From assembly GCA_963678215.1 (NCBI GenBank), contig OY782758.1:1922001-1986000 (forward strand): DNA of 64,000 bases. Direction: 5' to 3'. The stretch comes from Thiobius zoothamnicola (GTDB taxonomy: Bacteria; Pseudomonadota; Gammaproteobacteria; Chromatiales; Chromatiaceae). How positions within the stretch are numbered: the stretch's first letter is position 1; the number at the start of each line of letters is the position of its first letter. This document shows, in pieces, positions 27,963 to 37,900 of the stretch. The translations under genes and the position numbers were made by a program. The notes beneath the pieces were generated by a model. The model did no database searches and was not told the origin of the DNA. It saw only the letters and a list, made by a program, of their open reading frames with translations.

Positions 27963-30089
27963 TCAATTCAACAAACCTGACCAATCCCGTGCTAATGCTT
28001 CAGGCGTCGCAGACTGGGTCAGCTCATACAGGCGATTTATATCCTGTAACTTCTGCCCACCATCGCGTGTCAGAGGACGCCAGATAAAATTCGCCACATC
28101 CTGACTGGGATAAAGCATGAACAAATCCAATGGCAGCGAGAGATAAATGCCTTTATCGAAACTGCCTTCGCCAAACTGATCATGCGCTACATCCGTCACG
28201 GTGACAAAAGCGCCAATGCGCGCGCCGCTTTGAAAACGGCGCGAAACATCCAACGTCGCGCCAACATCGCCTGCCAGATAGCGCCCGATGCTCAAACGCG
28301 CCTGCACCCCCTGAAATGGCGAATCATAATATAAGGTGGCATGCCCGGTCGTCACGCCATAAGATTGCAAACCAAAGCGCTGATTGAACGCCCGTTTTCT
28401 CACCTGAAACACATCCGCACCCAATGCCCAACGCGCGCCATAGGGGCGATATAGCGTTTCTCCGCCAATGCCAGCATACATTTCCTCCAAAATGCCCGCA
28501 GTCAGACGCGCATACCAGGCCGGCGCAGGTTTCCATTGGTAATTCAGCGCCAACTTGGTGATCCCATTCTTACCTTGTTGGAAATATTGTTGGATATCCG
28601 TTCGCACATGCGGAAGCTGACTGGCAGGCGGCGTATCCAACTGATCAAATGTGTCATCCATATTGAACCCCAAGGAACCCGCCAATTTCAAATGTGGCGT
28701 CAATGCACATTCCCCGGATAATTCGAGCCATAGTTGATACGCATAAAAGGTATCCAGAGCGCCGCCGATATGTTGTCGAAGGCGAGGCGTCATGGAGCCA
28801 CCACATGCGGGATAAGCTTCCGTTTTTATCCAAACATCGGCCCGTGCGGACGAATCGCCATAGGCTTCTGCAAAATCCGCGTTAGACCAGATTTCCTCCA
28901 CGCTACCGGCATAATGGAGTGCGGCATCCAGGTCTTTACGTTGCAAAGAAACCGCAGCCGTGGCTAATCCATCGGTCAAATTCACCATGCGAAATCTTTT
29001 AATCGCTTGCGGTAAATGGTTATGCGCTGTCCGGGCCGCCCGGCCCAAAGCAATCGGTATTTGGCGGAATCTCTCCTGTGAGAGATGCAGTTCCATGGTA
29101 TGGCTGTCCACTATACCAATCTGTTGCATTGACTGGCCCTGGTTCGCTAACGCCTGATGGATGGCAGATAAGGCTTCCGTCGCGGTTTGGTGAGGCTGGC
29201 GGGATATTTTCTCAGGAAACGCATAAAACCGTGGTATCTCTGTTTCCGGGTTCAGATCGCCATACAAAGCGATCTGAACCATCAAAGTATCGCCGCGTTC
29301 GACACCCAACGCTAAATCCAGCCCCTCATCAAACTGATAAGTCAGGCCAACATTCAGCGAGGATTTGGGGGCAATCACATTGCCATAAGGTTCATACGAG
29401 TAATCATTCGGATCCCATTCCAATTTCAACGATAACCCTTTGATTGGCGTTCGGTAATTGATTCCGCCAAATAATCCAACCCGGTCACCGTGAAACCATT
29501 GCCCCACTTCCGGCACGCCGCCTGATCCTGATGTCTGGCGGCGACGTTGGCGAAAACCATCACTTAATATACCCAACGGGTTTTGCAAGGAACCGCTGGA
29601 ACCCAGATAGCCCCACCCCAATCCCAGTGAAAAATCCACCGCATAAAAACGCTTTGAAGCGACAAGATACTCACTGGCGAATAACCCCGTACCGGCGAAA
29701 TCCCGTAAACCCAAAGCGAGTTGGGGACGGTATCTGGACTCTTCAAACAAACGTATTTTGGCATCAAACCGTTTATCCACCCAATCTTCCTGTCCAACCG
29801 AATAAGAGGCGCGGCGCGTTCTGGTATAGCTCACCGTTGACTCAAGCCAGGGTAAGGGTTGCAACGTCAAAAAATACCGGCGATAAGGTTCGGTTTTGGC
29901 ATACCCCAGATAGATCGCCCCATCTTTGGCGAAGCGTGCGGTGGGGGTTTGCAGCAAGCCTACGCCACCAAAATCACCCAATGTCTCGTTTGCCAAGGCC
30001 ATGCTTATCGGCGCGAATGGAGCGGCCAAGGCGAAAAGCCATAGGCTGGAGAGCGATAGATGGAAAGCCTGGATATTCACACGATTCAA
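27963..30089 (-). CDS. YjbH-family outer-membrane exopolysaccharide protein
   Basis: 708 residues with a signal peptide (cleavage near SMALA). The N-terminal half matches YjbH (DUF940): LGDFGGVGLLQTPTARF, GYAKTEPYRRYFLTLQPLPWLE and YQFDEGLDLALGVERGD. The C-terminal half is beta-rich and probably a barrel (alternating strands up to SLPLDLFMLYPSQDVANF). In E. coli yjbH belongs to the yjbEFGH operon for a secreted polysaccharide. The next upstream gene on this strand is an SLBB/GfcC-like gene, the counterpart of yjbG, but no yjbE or yjbF is present. Confidence 0.85.
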   Translation of the reverse strand: MNRVNIQAFHLSLSSLWLFALAAPFAPISMALANETLGDFGGVGLLQTPTARFAKDGAIYLGYAKTEPYRRYFLTLQPLPWLESTVSYTRTRRASYSVGQEDWVDKRFDAKIRLFEESRYRPQLALGLRDFAGTGLFASEYLVASKRFYAVDFSLGLGWGYLGSSGSLQNPLGILSDGFRQRRRQTSGSGGVPEVGQWFHGDRVGLFGGINYRTPIKGLSLKLEWDPNDYSYEPYGNVIAPKSSLNVGLTYQFDEGLDLALGVERGDTLMVQIALYGDLNPETEIPRFYAFPEKISRQPHQTATEALSAIHQALANQGQSMQQIGIVDSHTMELHLSQERFRQIPIALGRAARTAHNHLPQAIKRFRMVNLTDGLATAAVSLQRKDLDAALHYAGSVEEIWSNADFAEAYGDSSARADVWIKTEAYPACGGSMTPRLRQHIGGALDTFYAYQLWLELSGECALTPHLKLAGSLGFNMDDTFDQLDTPPASQLPHVRTDIQQYFQQGKNGITKLALNYQWKPAPAWYARLTAGILEEMYAGIGGETLYRPYGARWALGADVFQVRKRAFNQRFGLQSYGVTTGHATLYYDSPFQGVQARLSIGRYLAGDVGATLDVSRRFQSGARIGAFVTVTDVAHDQFGEGSFDKGIYLSLPLDLFMLYPSQDVANFIWRPLTRDGGQKLQDINRLYELTQSATPEALARDWSGLLN

Positions 30090-30145
30090 AGACGATTCAG
30101 CTCACATCATCAGTGGGATAAAGCAGATCAGAACATACCAGCCTG

Positions 30146-31126
30146 TCAACCTTCATGCTGACAGGAACGCCAATTCCCTGGATTTGTCATGGAGGATATC
30201 GTCGATTCAGCCAACAGGCGCTGGATATCATGCATGGGGATTTCGTCGTCGTAAGGCGATCTGATTCTGGGAACGACAATCATACTGCCGGGCGCTAATT
30301 TGACGGGCGTATAATGCCAATAACTTAATTTAAGCGACTGGGTTAAGCCATTCGGCAATACCGCAAAGACCTGATCCACATCCGCCTCTGCGGTCATCCC
30401 ACCGGCTGATTCAATATAGTCATCCGCATGATCCCCGGACACAAAAGGGAAGCTACCGGCACTCAAAACCTCGCCAACCACCTGTATGGCATTCATACGC
30501 TGAGGCATATAAATCACATCGCCTTTCATCAAAATGGTGTCGGACGCTCTGCGCACTTGCAATATGGCGGGATCCGCTTGCACGATGACGCGCCCAAACA
30601 GACCCGGTTGTTGAAATTGATGCAGCAAGTGTTTGACATACAAGGTCGCTGGACTGAATGGAACCCGGGATTGCAAGCCAACCAGCGCCATTTCCAGGTC
30701 ACGTAATAATCCAGCACGTCGCTGCCTTGACTGATGCCGCGAAGCGCCGCGCGTCATAACTGCGCCATAAGGATAAGCCTCAGGTGTCAGCCCGCCTGAA
30801 CGCAGTATCAATTCAAACAGGGTTTCACCGGATAATAAGCGGTATCCTCCAGGTTGGTGGAATTCGCCAAGCAAATAAACCTCTTGATGCGCTGCCAAAG
30901 GCGGATCATTAACCACCGACTGATGGCAATTCCATGTTGATGGCGAAGCGGTATAAAGTGGAAACGCCATTGGATCGGATGCAGCAGTCTCCAGATCAGT
31001 CTGGGCATTCGCCACACTCCAGGCGAGACCGGCAAATAGCGCCGCCCCCAGCACCCACAAGACGGATAAACGAGCCGACCCATTGACGCGTCCACCCACC
31101 GCGAATGGATCAAAACGGGTCGGCAT
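30146..31126 (-). CDS. SLBB-domain, GfcC/YjbG-like capsule or exopolysaccharide protein
   Basis: The ATG at 31126 (MPTRFDPFAVGG) is preferred; it overlaps the end of mltF by 17 bp and is followed by a signal-anchor region (LWVLGAALFAGLAWSVANA). Two SLBB-like units are visible: EVYLLGEFHQPGGYRLLSGE with LFELILRSGGLTPEAYP, and IQVVGEVLSAGSFPFVSGD with YIESAGGMTAEAD. SLBB domains line polysaccharide export complexes or bind sugars. With the neighbouring yjbH-like gene this suggests a small periplasmic/outer-membrane polysaccharide module. No glycosyltransferase, Wza-type pore or Wzc kinase is nearby. Confidence 0.8.
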   Translation of the reverse strand: MPTRFDPFAVGGRVNGSARLSVLWVLGAALFAGLAWSVANAQTDLETAASDPMAFPLYTASPSTWNCHQSVVNDPPLAAHQEVYLLGEFHQPGGYRLLSGETLFELILRSGGLTPEAYPYGAVMTRGASRHQSRQRRAGLLRDLEMALVGLQSRVPFSPATLYVKHLLHQFQQPGLFGRVIVQADPAILQVRRASDTILMKGDVIYMPQRMNAIQVVGEVLSAGSFPFVSGDHADDYIESAGGMTAEADVDQVFAVLPNGLTQSLKLSYWHYTPVKLAPGSMIVVPRIRSPYDDEIPMHDIQRLLAESTISSMTNPGNWRSCQHEG

Positions 31127-32516
31127 TTTGGTCGCCAGCCAACGCCTCTGGATGCTGCTCATACCAGATGAGTAAATCGTAATAGTTGTGAATTCTCTCA
31201 ACGTAAATCACCGGCTCGTGCCCGCGCGCATAACCATATTTCAAGGTGCTGAAATAGGCTTTCTCGGTCAGCAAGGGCAACCGCTTTTTAACCTGCACCC
31301 AAATATCCGGATCTCCGCCCTGACGCCGCGTTAAAATCCGCGCATCCTCCAGGTGTCCCAAACCCACGTTATAGCTCGCCAAAGCGAACCAAAGCCGATC
31401 AATCGGATGAATATGTTCAGGAATTCTCCGTTTCAGCCGGTCAAGATATTTGGCCCCGCCCAATACGCTTTCACGCGGATCCATCCGGTTGACCACCCCC
31501 ATCTGTTTGGCCGTCGCCCGGGTCAACATCATGAGGCCGCGCACCCCGGTCGGGGATACCGCGCCTGGCAGCCAATGAGATTCCTGATAGGACATGGCAG
31601 CCAATAAGCGCCAATCCATACCGGTCAGTTGGGCCGCTTCCCTAAATAAATCCCGATATTCGGGTAACCGGTCTTTGATATGCCGTCGGAAAACCTGCTT
31701 ATCCACATAGTTAAGCCGATCCATATAGTCATAATAGCGATCCGCTAAACGTTCTATCACGCCATTCTGGATCGCTTTGCACAAGAATGCGTTCGCCGCC
31801 TGCCGCAATGAACCATCATCGCTTTTGGGAAAAGCCCAGGCCAAGGCCCGCTCAAACTCCACCTCAAAAGCCGGACGCAAATGCGAATAAATTTGCTGGG
31901 CTGGCAGTAAATCACTGGACTTGGCGATCGTATAACTGACGCCTCTTTCCTCAACGGCTTGCAACAATGTTGGCGTATGGAGATTGTCACAACTCTTCCA
32001 GGCCAGTTCTGGATGGTCTGTTTTTGTCTGTTGCAAAGTCTCCTCATGACTTGATGCACCAGAAACATGTAATTTACCTGAGGATATATCTTCAAATGAC
32101 GCCGGCCTTCGCGCGCCGCGTCGATAAACCAATTGTTCGCTGACTTGCCGATAAGGCAGGCTAAACCGCAAGGTTCTACGCCGACCCGGCGTATCCACCA
32201 ACTCGGCGGCGGCCATGTGCGCCTTGGCGTAACGTACAGACCTTAATAAGGTCGCCATATCATCGACATAAACAAAGCGCGCCTTGACCCCGATGGACTG
32301 GGCGAAAGCCGTGACTAATTCATGCTCAAAACCGCCCAGGCGGTATTTTTCTTTATGGATGTCGGTGAGTGGATGCTTGGTGATGACCTTCAGTTCACCC
32401 TGTTTTTTTATCCGCTCAAGCTGAGTGGACTGCTCGCATCCCACGATCAAAATCACATAAGCAATCACCAGGAAGCGCACGAATTGTTTATTGATAGACC
32501 ATGGCTCCAGCATCAT
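31110..32516 (-). CDS. mltF: Membrane-bound lytic murein transglycosylase F
   Basis: The start at 32516 (MMLEPWSIN) is chosen because CTGGAG lies a few bases upstream on the coding strand; the frame is open to 32576. A lipoprotein signal ends at LIVGC. Residues about 35-270 form a solute-binding-protein-like domain (LGGFEHELVTAFAQSIG), and about 290-460 form the SLT domain with catalytic Glu in SYQESHW, followed by PTGVRGLMMLT and ALASYNVGLGHLEDAR. This two-domain order is diagnostic of MltF. Role: exolytic cleavage of peptidoglycan at the outer membrane. Confidence 0.93.
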   Translation of the reverse strand: MMLEPWSINKQFVRFLVIAYVILIVGCEQSTQLERIKKQGELKVITKHPLTDIHKEKYRLGGFEHELVTAFAQSIGVKARFVYVDDMATLLRSVRYAKAHMAAAELVDTPGRRRTLRFSLPYRQVSEQLVYRRGARRPASFEDISSGKLHVSGASSHEETLQQTKTDHPELAWKSCDNLHTPTLLQAVEERGVSYTIAKSSDLLPAQQIYSHLRPAFEVEFERALAWAFPKSDDGSLRQAANAFLCKAIQNGVIERLADRYYDYMDRLNYVDKQVFRRHIKDRLPEYRDLFREAAQLTGMDWRLLAAMSYQESHWLPGAVSPTGVRGLMMLTRATAKQMGVVNRMDPRESVLGGAKYLDRLKRRIPEHIHPIDRLWFALASYNVGLGHLEDARILTRRQGGDPDIWVQVKKRLPLLTEKAYFSTLKYGYARGHEPVIYVERIHNYYDLLIWYEQHPEALAGDQNADPF

Positions 32517-32542
32517 CACTCCAGTAAAACCGCTTTCATTGA

Positions 32543-33394
32543 TTATTGAGGGATCTCTGGCGATTTCCTTTTCCACCGAAACGACTTGGGCGCGACCAAA
32601 TCCAACAAGCTTAACCGCTCATCCACGCCAAATAAACGGCAATAGTTATCATGCGTTTGTTGGATGATATTTTCGACCGGCTGGTTTTTGATTTCGGCCA
32701 ATTGCTCCGCCACCCTGACCACATGACGCGGCTCATTAGGCTTGCCACGAAACGGCGTTGGTGCCAGGTAAGGGGCATCTGTTTCAATCAAAATCCGTTC
32801 CATTGGCGTCTGGGCCGCGACATCCCTTAGCGCTTGCGCATTTTTAAAAGTCAGAATACCCGAGAAAGAAAGATAAAAATTCATCGCCATCGCCTCTTTC
32901 GCCATTTCCCAGGTTTCGGTGAAACAGTGCATGACGCCACCGACCTCCTCCGCCTTTTCTTCACGCATGATGTGAATCGTGTCTTGACGCGCTTCACGGG
33001 TATGAATGATAAGCGGCTTACGCAATACCCTGGCGGCACGGATATGACGGCGGAACCGCTCCCGCTGCCACGCCATATCCTCATTCTGGCTACGATAATA
33101 ATCCAGACCGGTTTCCCCAATCGCCACATTCTTGGGATGCCTGGCTAATTCAATCAGGGTTTCAATCTCAGGATCCTCACCCGCTTGTTCACAAGGGTGA
33201 ACGCCAACCGAAATGGATATACCGGGATAAGCCGCCACCAACGCTAACATCGCCGGATACGCTTCCAAATTGATTGAAACCGATAATATTTTTCCAACTC
33301 CCTGATCAAAAGTCTGCTCCATCAGCCGCTTGAAATCCCCTTGATAGGGTGTTAAATCAACCCGGTCGAGATGACAATGAGAATCTACTAACAT
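32543..33394 (-). CDS. TatD-family metal-dependent hydrolase / DNase
   Basis: The start at 33394 gives the canonical MLVDSHCHLD N-terminus with the first metal-binding H-x-H; the longer frame to 33454 is rejected. Other landmarks are IGETGLDYYRS, LIIHTREA, GVMHCFTETW and ETDAPYLAP. 283 residues. TatD proteins are TIM-barrel 3'-5' DNases acting on oxidised or single-stranded DNA; this member resembles YcfH, which in many gammaproteobacteria lies beside pilZ and holB, as it lies beside pilZ here. Confidence 0.9.
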   Translation of the reverse strand: MLVDSHCHLDRVDLTPYQGDFKRLMEQTFDQGVGKILSVSINLEAYPAMLALVAAYPGISISVGVHPCEQAGEDPEIETLIELARHPKNVAIGETGLDYYRSQNEDMAWQRERFRRHIRAARVLRKPLIIHTREARQDTIHIMREEKAEEVGGVMHCFTETWEMAKEAMAMNFYLSFSGILTFKNAQALRDVAAQTPMERILIETDAPYLAPTPFRGKPNEPRHVVRVAEQLAEIKNQPVENIIQQTHDNYCRLFGVDERLSLLDLVAPKSFRWKRKSPEIPQ

Positions 33395-33398
33395 AAAA

Positions 33399-33773
33399 CT
33401 ACATCGTATAAGTGAAATAATCGGTTTGCGGCGCGCCTTGCAGATATGAGGCAATCTTTTGCGCCACTAAATCCACATTCCGGCTATTGACCTTGACGCC
33501 TACCCCGGGAATCCGTTCATCCGCGACATCAAAAGGGTTGATCCAAACAACTTTGGCGGAAACCGGCAGCGGTTCGGCTTCGCCGAATAAATCCAGCACA
33601 ATAAACAATTCATCACCCAATGAATAATGGTCATAGGTCGGAATAAACAAACCACACTGCCGGATAAACGGCATATAAGCGCCATGCAACGCATGTCTAT
33701 TTTGCACCGAAACCCATAAAATATGCGGATTTACAGCAGTTGATACCTGCAAACCCGGACATAAAGTACCCAC
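33399..33773 (-). CDS. pilZ: PilZ-domain type IV pilus assembly protein
   Basis: A 124-residue open frame whose core aligns with pilus-biogenesis PilZ: HALHGAYMPFIRQCGLFIPT, YSLGDELFIVLDLF, LPVSAKVVWINP and IPGVGVKV. This subgroup is required for type IV pili and lacks the N-terminal RxxxR c-di-GMP motif, which is also not seen here. The start is uncertain: the listed GTG at 33773 gives an N-terminus longer than usual, and GTG codons closer to HALHGAYM are possible. It lies 4 bp upstream of tatD. Confidence 0.85.
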   Translation of the reverse strand: MGTLCPGLQVSTAVNPHILWVSVQNRHALHGAYMPFIRQCGLFIPTYDHYSLGDELFIVLDLFGEAEPLPVSAKVVWINPFDVADERIPGVGVKVNSRNVDLVAQKIASYLQGAPQTDYFTYTM

Positions 33774-33864
33774 AGCCGCAACGCCCTCTGAATATGACCC
33801 GTATCATAACGTGATGCGACGTTTTATCCAGCCCACCAATACCACCTCTGATGCCACCAACCCC

Positions 33865-34779
33865 ATGAATATCCCGACACAAGAACTCCGCACTTTACGC
33901 GACTGGATTCGCTGGAGCACCAGCGATTTCACCCGAGCCGAATTATATTTCGGCCATGGTTCAGATAATCCGCTGGATGACGCTCTGGCATTGATTCTGG
34001 GCACGCTGCACTTGCAACACGACACATCTGATATTTTTCTGGATGCCCGAATCACCACGCCCGAAGCGGAATTACTCGCCGAACGGATCCGACAACGCGT
34101 TGAACAACGCACCCCCGTACCTTACATCACGGGCAAAGCTTATTTTGCCGGTCTGGAATTCATCGTGAATGAACATGTGTTGATTCCGCGCTCGCCTATC
34201 GCCGAACTGATCAAGACCCACTTCAGTCCCTGGTTAAACGAAAAAGAACCCACTCGAATACTGGATTTATGTGCTGGCAGCGGCTGCATTGGCATTGCCT
34301 GCGCTTACGCCTTCCCGCAAGCCACCATCGACTTGCTGGACATTTCAGCACAAGCTTTAGCGGTGGCGGAACAAAATATCGCAAAACACCAATTACAAGA
34401 CCGCATCAACACGCAAGTATCCGACCTGTTTGATAGGGCAAAAAATGGCCGCTATGATCTGATTATCAGCAATCCGCCCTATGTCTGCGAAAACGAAATG
34501 TCATCGCTGCCTGCGGAATACTTACAAGAACCTCCTTCGGCTTTAGTCGCCGGCAAGGATGGCATGGACATCATCAGCCGCATTCTGGCTGAAGCCCCTG
34601 ATTACATGAATCCAGATGCTATACTGATCGCTGAAGTGGGTGCCAATGCCGACCTGCTGCAAGCACGTTATCCAAAAGTACCCTTTTTGTGGCTGGATTT
34701 GGCGCATGGCGGAGAAGGCGTCTTTTTATTCACCACTGATGAATTAGCACATTACCAATCTGTGTTTCTGGAAAACTGA
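33865..34779 (+). CDS. prmB: 50S ribosomal protein L3 N5-glutamine methyltransferase
   Basis: Methylates a glutamine of ribosomal protein L3. The N-terminal helical domain has YFGHGSDNPLDDALALILG, which separates PrmB from the release-factor enzyme PrmC. The Rossmann domain contains ILDLCAGSGCIGIA and the catalytic NPPYV. The ATG at 33865 (MNIPTQELRTL) gives a normal length near 304 residues; an in-frame ATG at 33811 would add 18 unlike residues. Divergent from pilZ. Confidence 0.92.
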   Translation: MNIPTQELRTLRDWIRWSTSDFTRAELYFGHGSDNPLDDALALILGTLHLQHDTSDIFLDARITTPEAELLAERIRQRVEQRTPVPYITGKAYFAGLEFIVNEHVLIPRSPIAELIKTHFSPWLNEKEPTRILDLCAGSGCIGIACAYAFPQATIDLLDISAQALAVAEQNIAKHQLQDRINTQVSDLFDRAKNGRYDLIISNPPYVCENEMSSLPAEYLQEPPSALVAGKDGMDIISRILAEAPDYMNPDAILIAEVGANADLLQARYPKVPFLWLDLAHGGEGVFLFTTDELAHYQSVFLEN

Positions 34780-34944
34780 ATTTTGAGTTTACGGCGAACA
34801 CGTATCGCTGAGCGTTATCTGCCGTGTAACTGTTAGCCTCTGGCCGAAATCCGGATCATCATCCATCACGTCCAGAGCCACTATTACCTCCTCATTGCAC
34901 CTTGTCAGCCTGACAAATAGCACGCAATCTCGCTTGTTCAGGGC

Positions 34945-34962
34945 ATTGAGAACACTCCCTAG
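34945..34962. repeat. Solo IS-end-like sequence upstream of dnaE
   Basis: ATTGAGAACACTCCCTAG differs at one base from the right end plus CTAG target of the IS5-family element at 53205-53222 (ATTGAGAACGCTCCCTAG). It lies 9 bp upstream of the dnaE start and has no transposase nearby. It may be a relic of an excised or decayed copy. Confidence 0.5.
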
Positions 34963-34970
34963 TACGCTGT

Positions 34971-37900
34971 ATGCCACAAACGCCAAATCCATTTATCCAT
35001 CTGCATCTCCATTCGGAATTCTCCCTGTTCGATAGCACGATACGCATCAAACCACTGATCAAACAGGTCGTCGAAGCTGACATGCCGGCGGTCGCCCTGA
35101 CTGACCAATGCAACCTGTTTGGTCTGGTACGTTTTTATCAGGCCGCCATTAACGCCGGGGTCAAACCCATTTGCGGCGTTGACCTCTGGTTGCGCAATCC
35201 AGATGACCAAGAAGCACCATTCTGTCTGGTGCTGCTGATTCAGAATAATCAGGGTTATCGCCATCTGACCGAACTGGTCTCACGCAGCTATCAGGAAGGC
35301 CAGTATTTGGGCAAACCCATGATCGACATGGCTTGGCTGACACCCACTCATTGCGAGGGACTGATCGCTTTATCCGGCGGACGTGACGGGGATATTGGCC
35401 GGGCGTTGCTGGCGAATCATCAAACACTCGCCAAACAACGTTTACAACACTGGCTGACCGTGTTTCCTGGTCGGTTTTATCTGCAATTGGCGCGCACCGG
35501 ACGCGAACAGGAAGAGCAATGTCTGCACGCAAGTGTGACTTTAGCAGCGCAACATCAAATACCGGTTGTGGCAACCAATGCCGTCTGTTTTCTCAATACC
35601 GATGATTATCCGGCACACGAGGTGCGGGTCTGCATCCACGATGGCCATACACTGGACGATACGCGGCGACCCAAGTCATATCGCCAGGAACAATACTTAC
35701 GTTCCAGCGAAGAAATGATCGAACTGTTCAGCGATATTCCCGAAGCCATTAAAAATACGGTTGAAATCGCCAAGCGCTGTAATCTGGATCTCACACTGGG
35801 TAAAAACTTTCTCCCGGAATTTCCCATTCCAACCGGCATCACGATTGATCAACATCTCCAGGCCGAAGCAGCCAAAGGTTTGGAACAACGCCTGACGAAA
35901 ATATTTGATGTCACCTCTCCCGCCTTCACCGAACAACGCCAACCCTATGATGAGCGTTTACAAATTGAGTTGGATGTCATCATTAAAATGGGATTTCCCG
36001 GCTACTTTCTGATCGTGGCTGACTTTATCCACTGGGCCAAACGCAATCAGGTGCCGGTCGGGCCTGGGCGTGGCTCAGGTGCCGGTTCGCTGGTTGCTTA
36101 CGCCCTGAACATCACCGACCTGGATCCACTGGCGTTGGATTTGCTGTTCGAGCGCTTCCTCAATCCTGAACGGGTTTCCATGCCGGATTTCGACATTGAT
36201 TTCTGCATGGATAAACGCGATTCAGTGATTGATTATGTGGCGCGCACTTATGGTCGTGATTGCGTGTCGCAAATCATCACGTTCGGCTCCATGGCGGCCA
36301 AAGCCGTGGTGCGTGATGTTGGCCGGGTGTTGGGACATCCTTACGGCTTCACTGATCGGATCGCCAAAATGGTGCCGCCTGACCTGGGCATGACGCTGAA
36401 CAAAGCGTTGGAAGACAGTGATGAATTGAAACAAGCCTACGCCGATGACGAGGAAGTGACCCAACTCATTGATATGGGCAAACAGCTTGAAGGACTGACC
36501 CGCAACGCAGGCAAACATGCGGGCGGCGTGGTGATTGCGCCTGGCAAGTTGACCGATTTCTCACCCTTATACTGTGAAGAAGACGGCAGTAATCTGGTCA
36601 CCCAATATGACAAGGATGATGTGGAAAAAGTCGGTCTGGTCAAGTTCGACTTTCTCGGCCTGCGCACCTTGACCATTATTGACTGGGCACTCAAGTCGGT
36701 GAATACAGTGCGCGCCAGTCAATCGCAGCCGCCCATTTGCATTGATGACATCCCACTGGACGACGCGAAATCCTTTCAGGAAATCAAAAAAGGCGAAACC
36801 ACAGCGGTATTCCAACTGGAATCCACTGGGATGAAACAACTGATCAAAAAACTCCAGCCGGACAGCTTTGATGACATCACCGCTTTGGTCGCTTTATTCC
36901 GTCCCGGCCCCTTGCAATCCGGCATGGTGGATAATTTCATCAATCGTAAACATGGGCGGGAACCACTCGCCTATCCGGATCCACACTACCAACATGACTG
37001 CCTGAAGCCGATCCTGGGACCCACCTACGGCATCATTTTGTACCAGGAACAGGTGATGCAAATCGCCCAGGTGCTGGCGGGCTACACGCTCGGCGGCGCT
37101 GACCTGTTGCGTCGGGCGATGGGTAAGAAAAAACCGGAGGAAATGGCGCGCCAGCGTAAAGTCTTTGAAGATGGTGCCATCAAAAATGGGATTGATTCTG
37201 AACTGGCAGTGAAGATTTTCGACTTGGTGGAGAAATTCGCCGGTTATGGCTTCAATAAATCGCATTCCGCCGCCTATGCGTTGGTTTCGTATCAAACGCT
37301 CTGGTTAAAAACCCACTATCCAGCCGCCTTCATGGCCGCCGTATTGTCCGCTGATATGGATAACACCGACAAAGTTGTGCACCTGGTTGACGCTTGTCGT
37401 GACATGCGCCTGCACATCCAACCACCGGATGTGAATCAATCCATTTTCCAATTTACCGCAAAAGGCGACGATACGATTGTCTATGGTTTGGGGGCGATCA
37501 AAGGCGTCGGTGAAAGCGCAATCGCCGAACTGGTTGAGAAACGGACGCATGCAGAAAATTACCAGAATATTTTCGATCTTTGTCAGCGGGTTGATATCAA
37601 AAAAATCAATCGTCGGGTATTTGAGTCACTCATCCGCGCTGGCGCCCTGGACTCACTGGATCCCAATCGCGCGCAATTAATGAAACAATTGCCGACAGCA
37701 ATCCGCATCGCGGAAAAACAGGCGCAGGATCGTAACGCCGGCATCATGGACATGTTTGGCGGCACATTGATACCAACGGACGCCGCCTCTATTGAACCCG
37801 CAACAGAAAACACCCCGCCATGGGATGAGCATCAACAACTGCAAGGCGAAAAAGAAACACTCGGCCTTTACCTGACCGGTCATCCGATGGATGCGCACGC

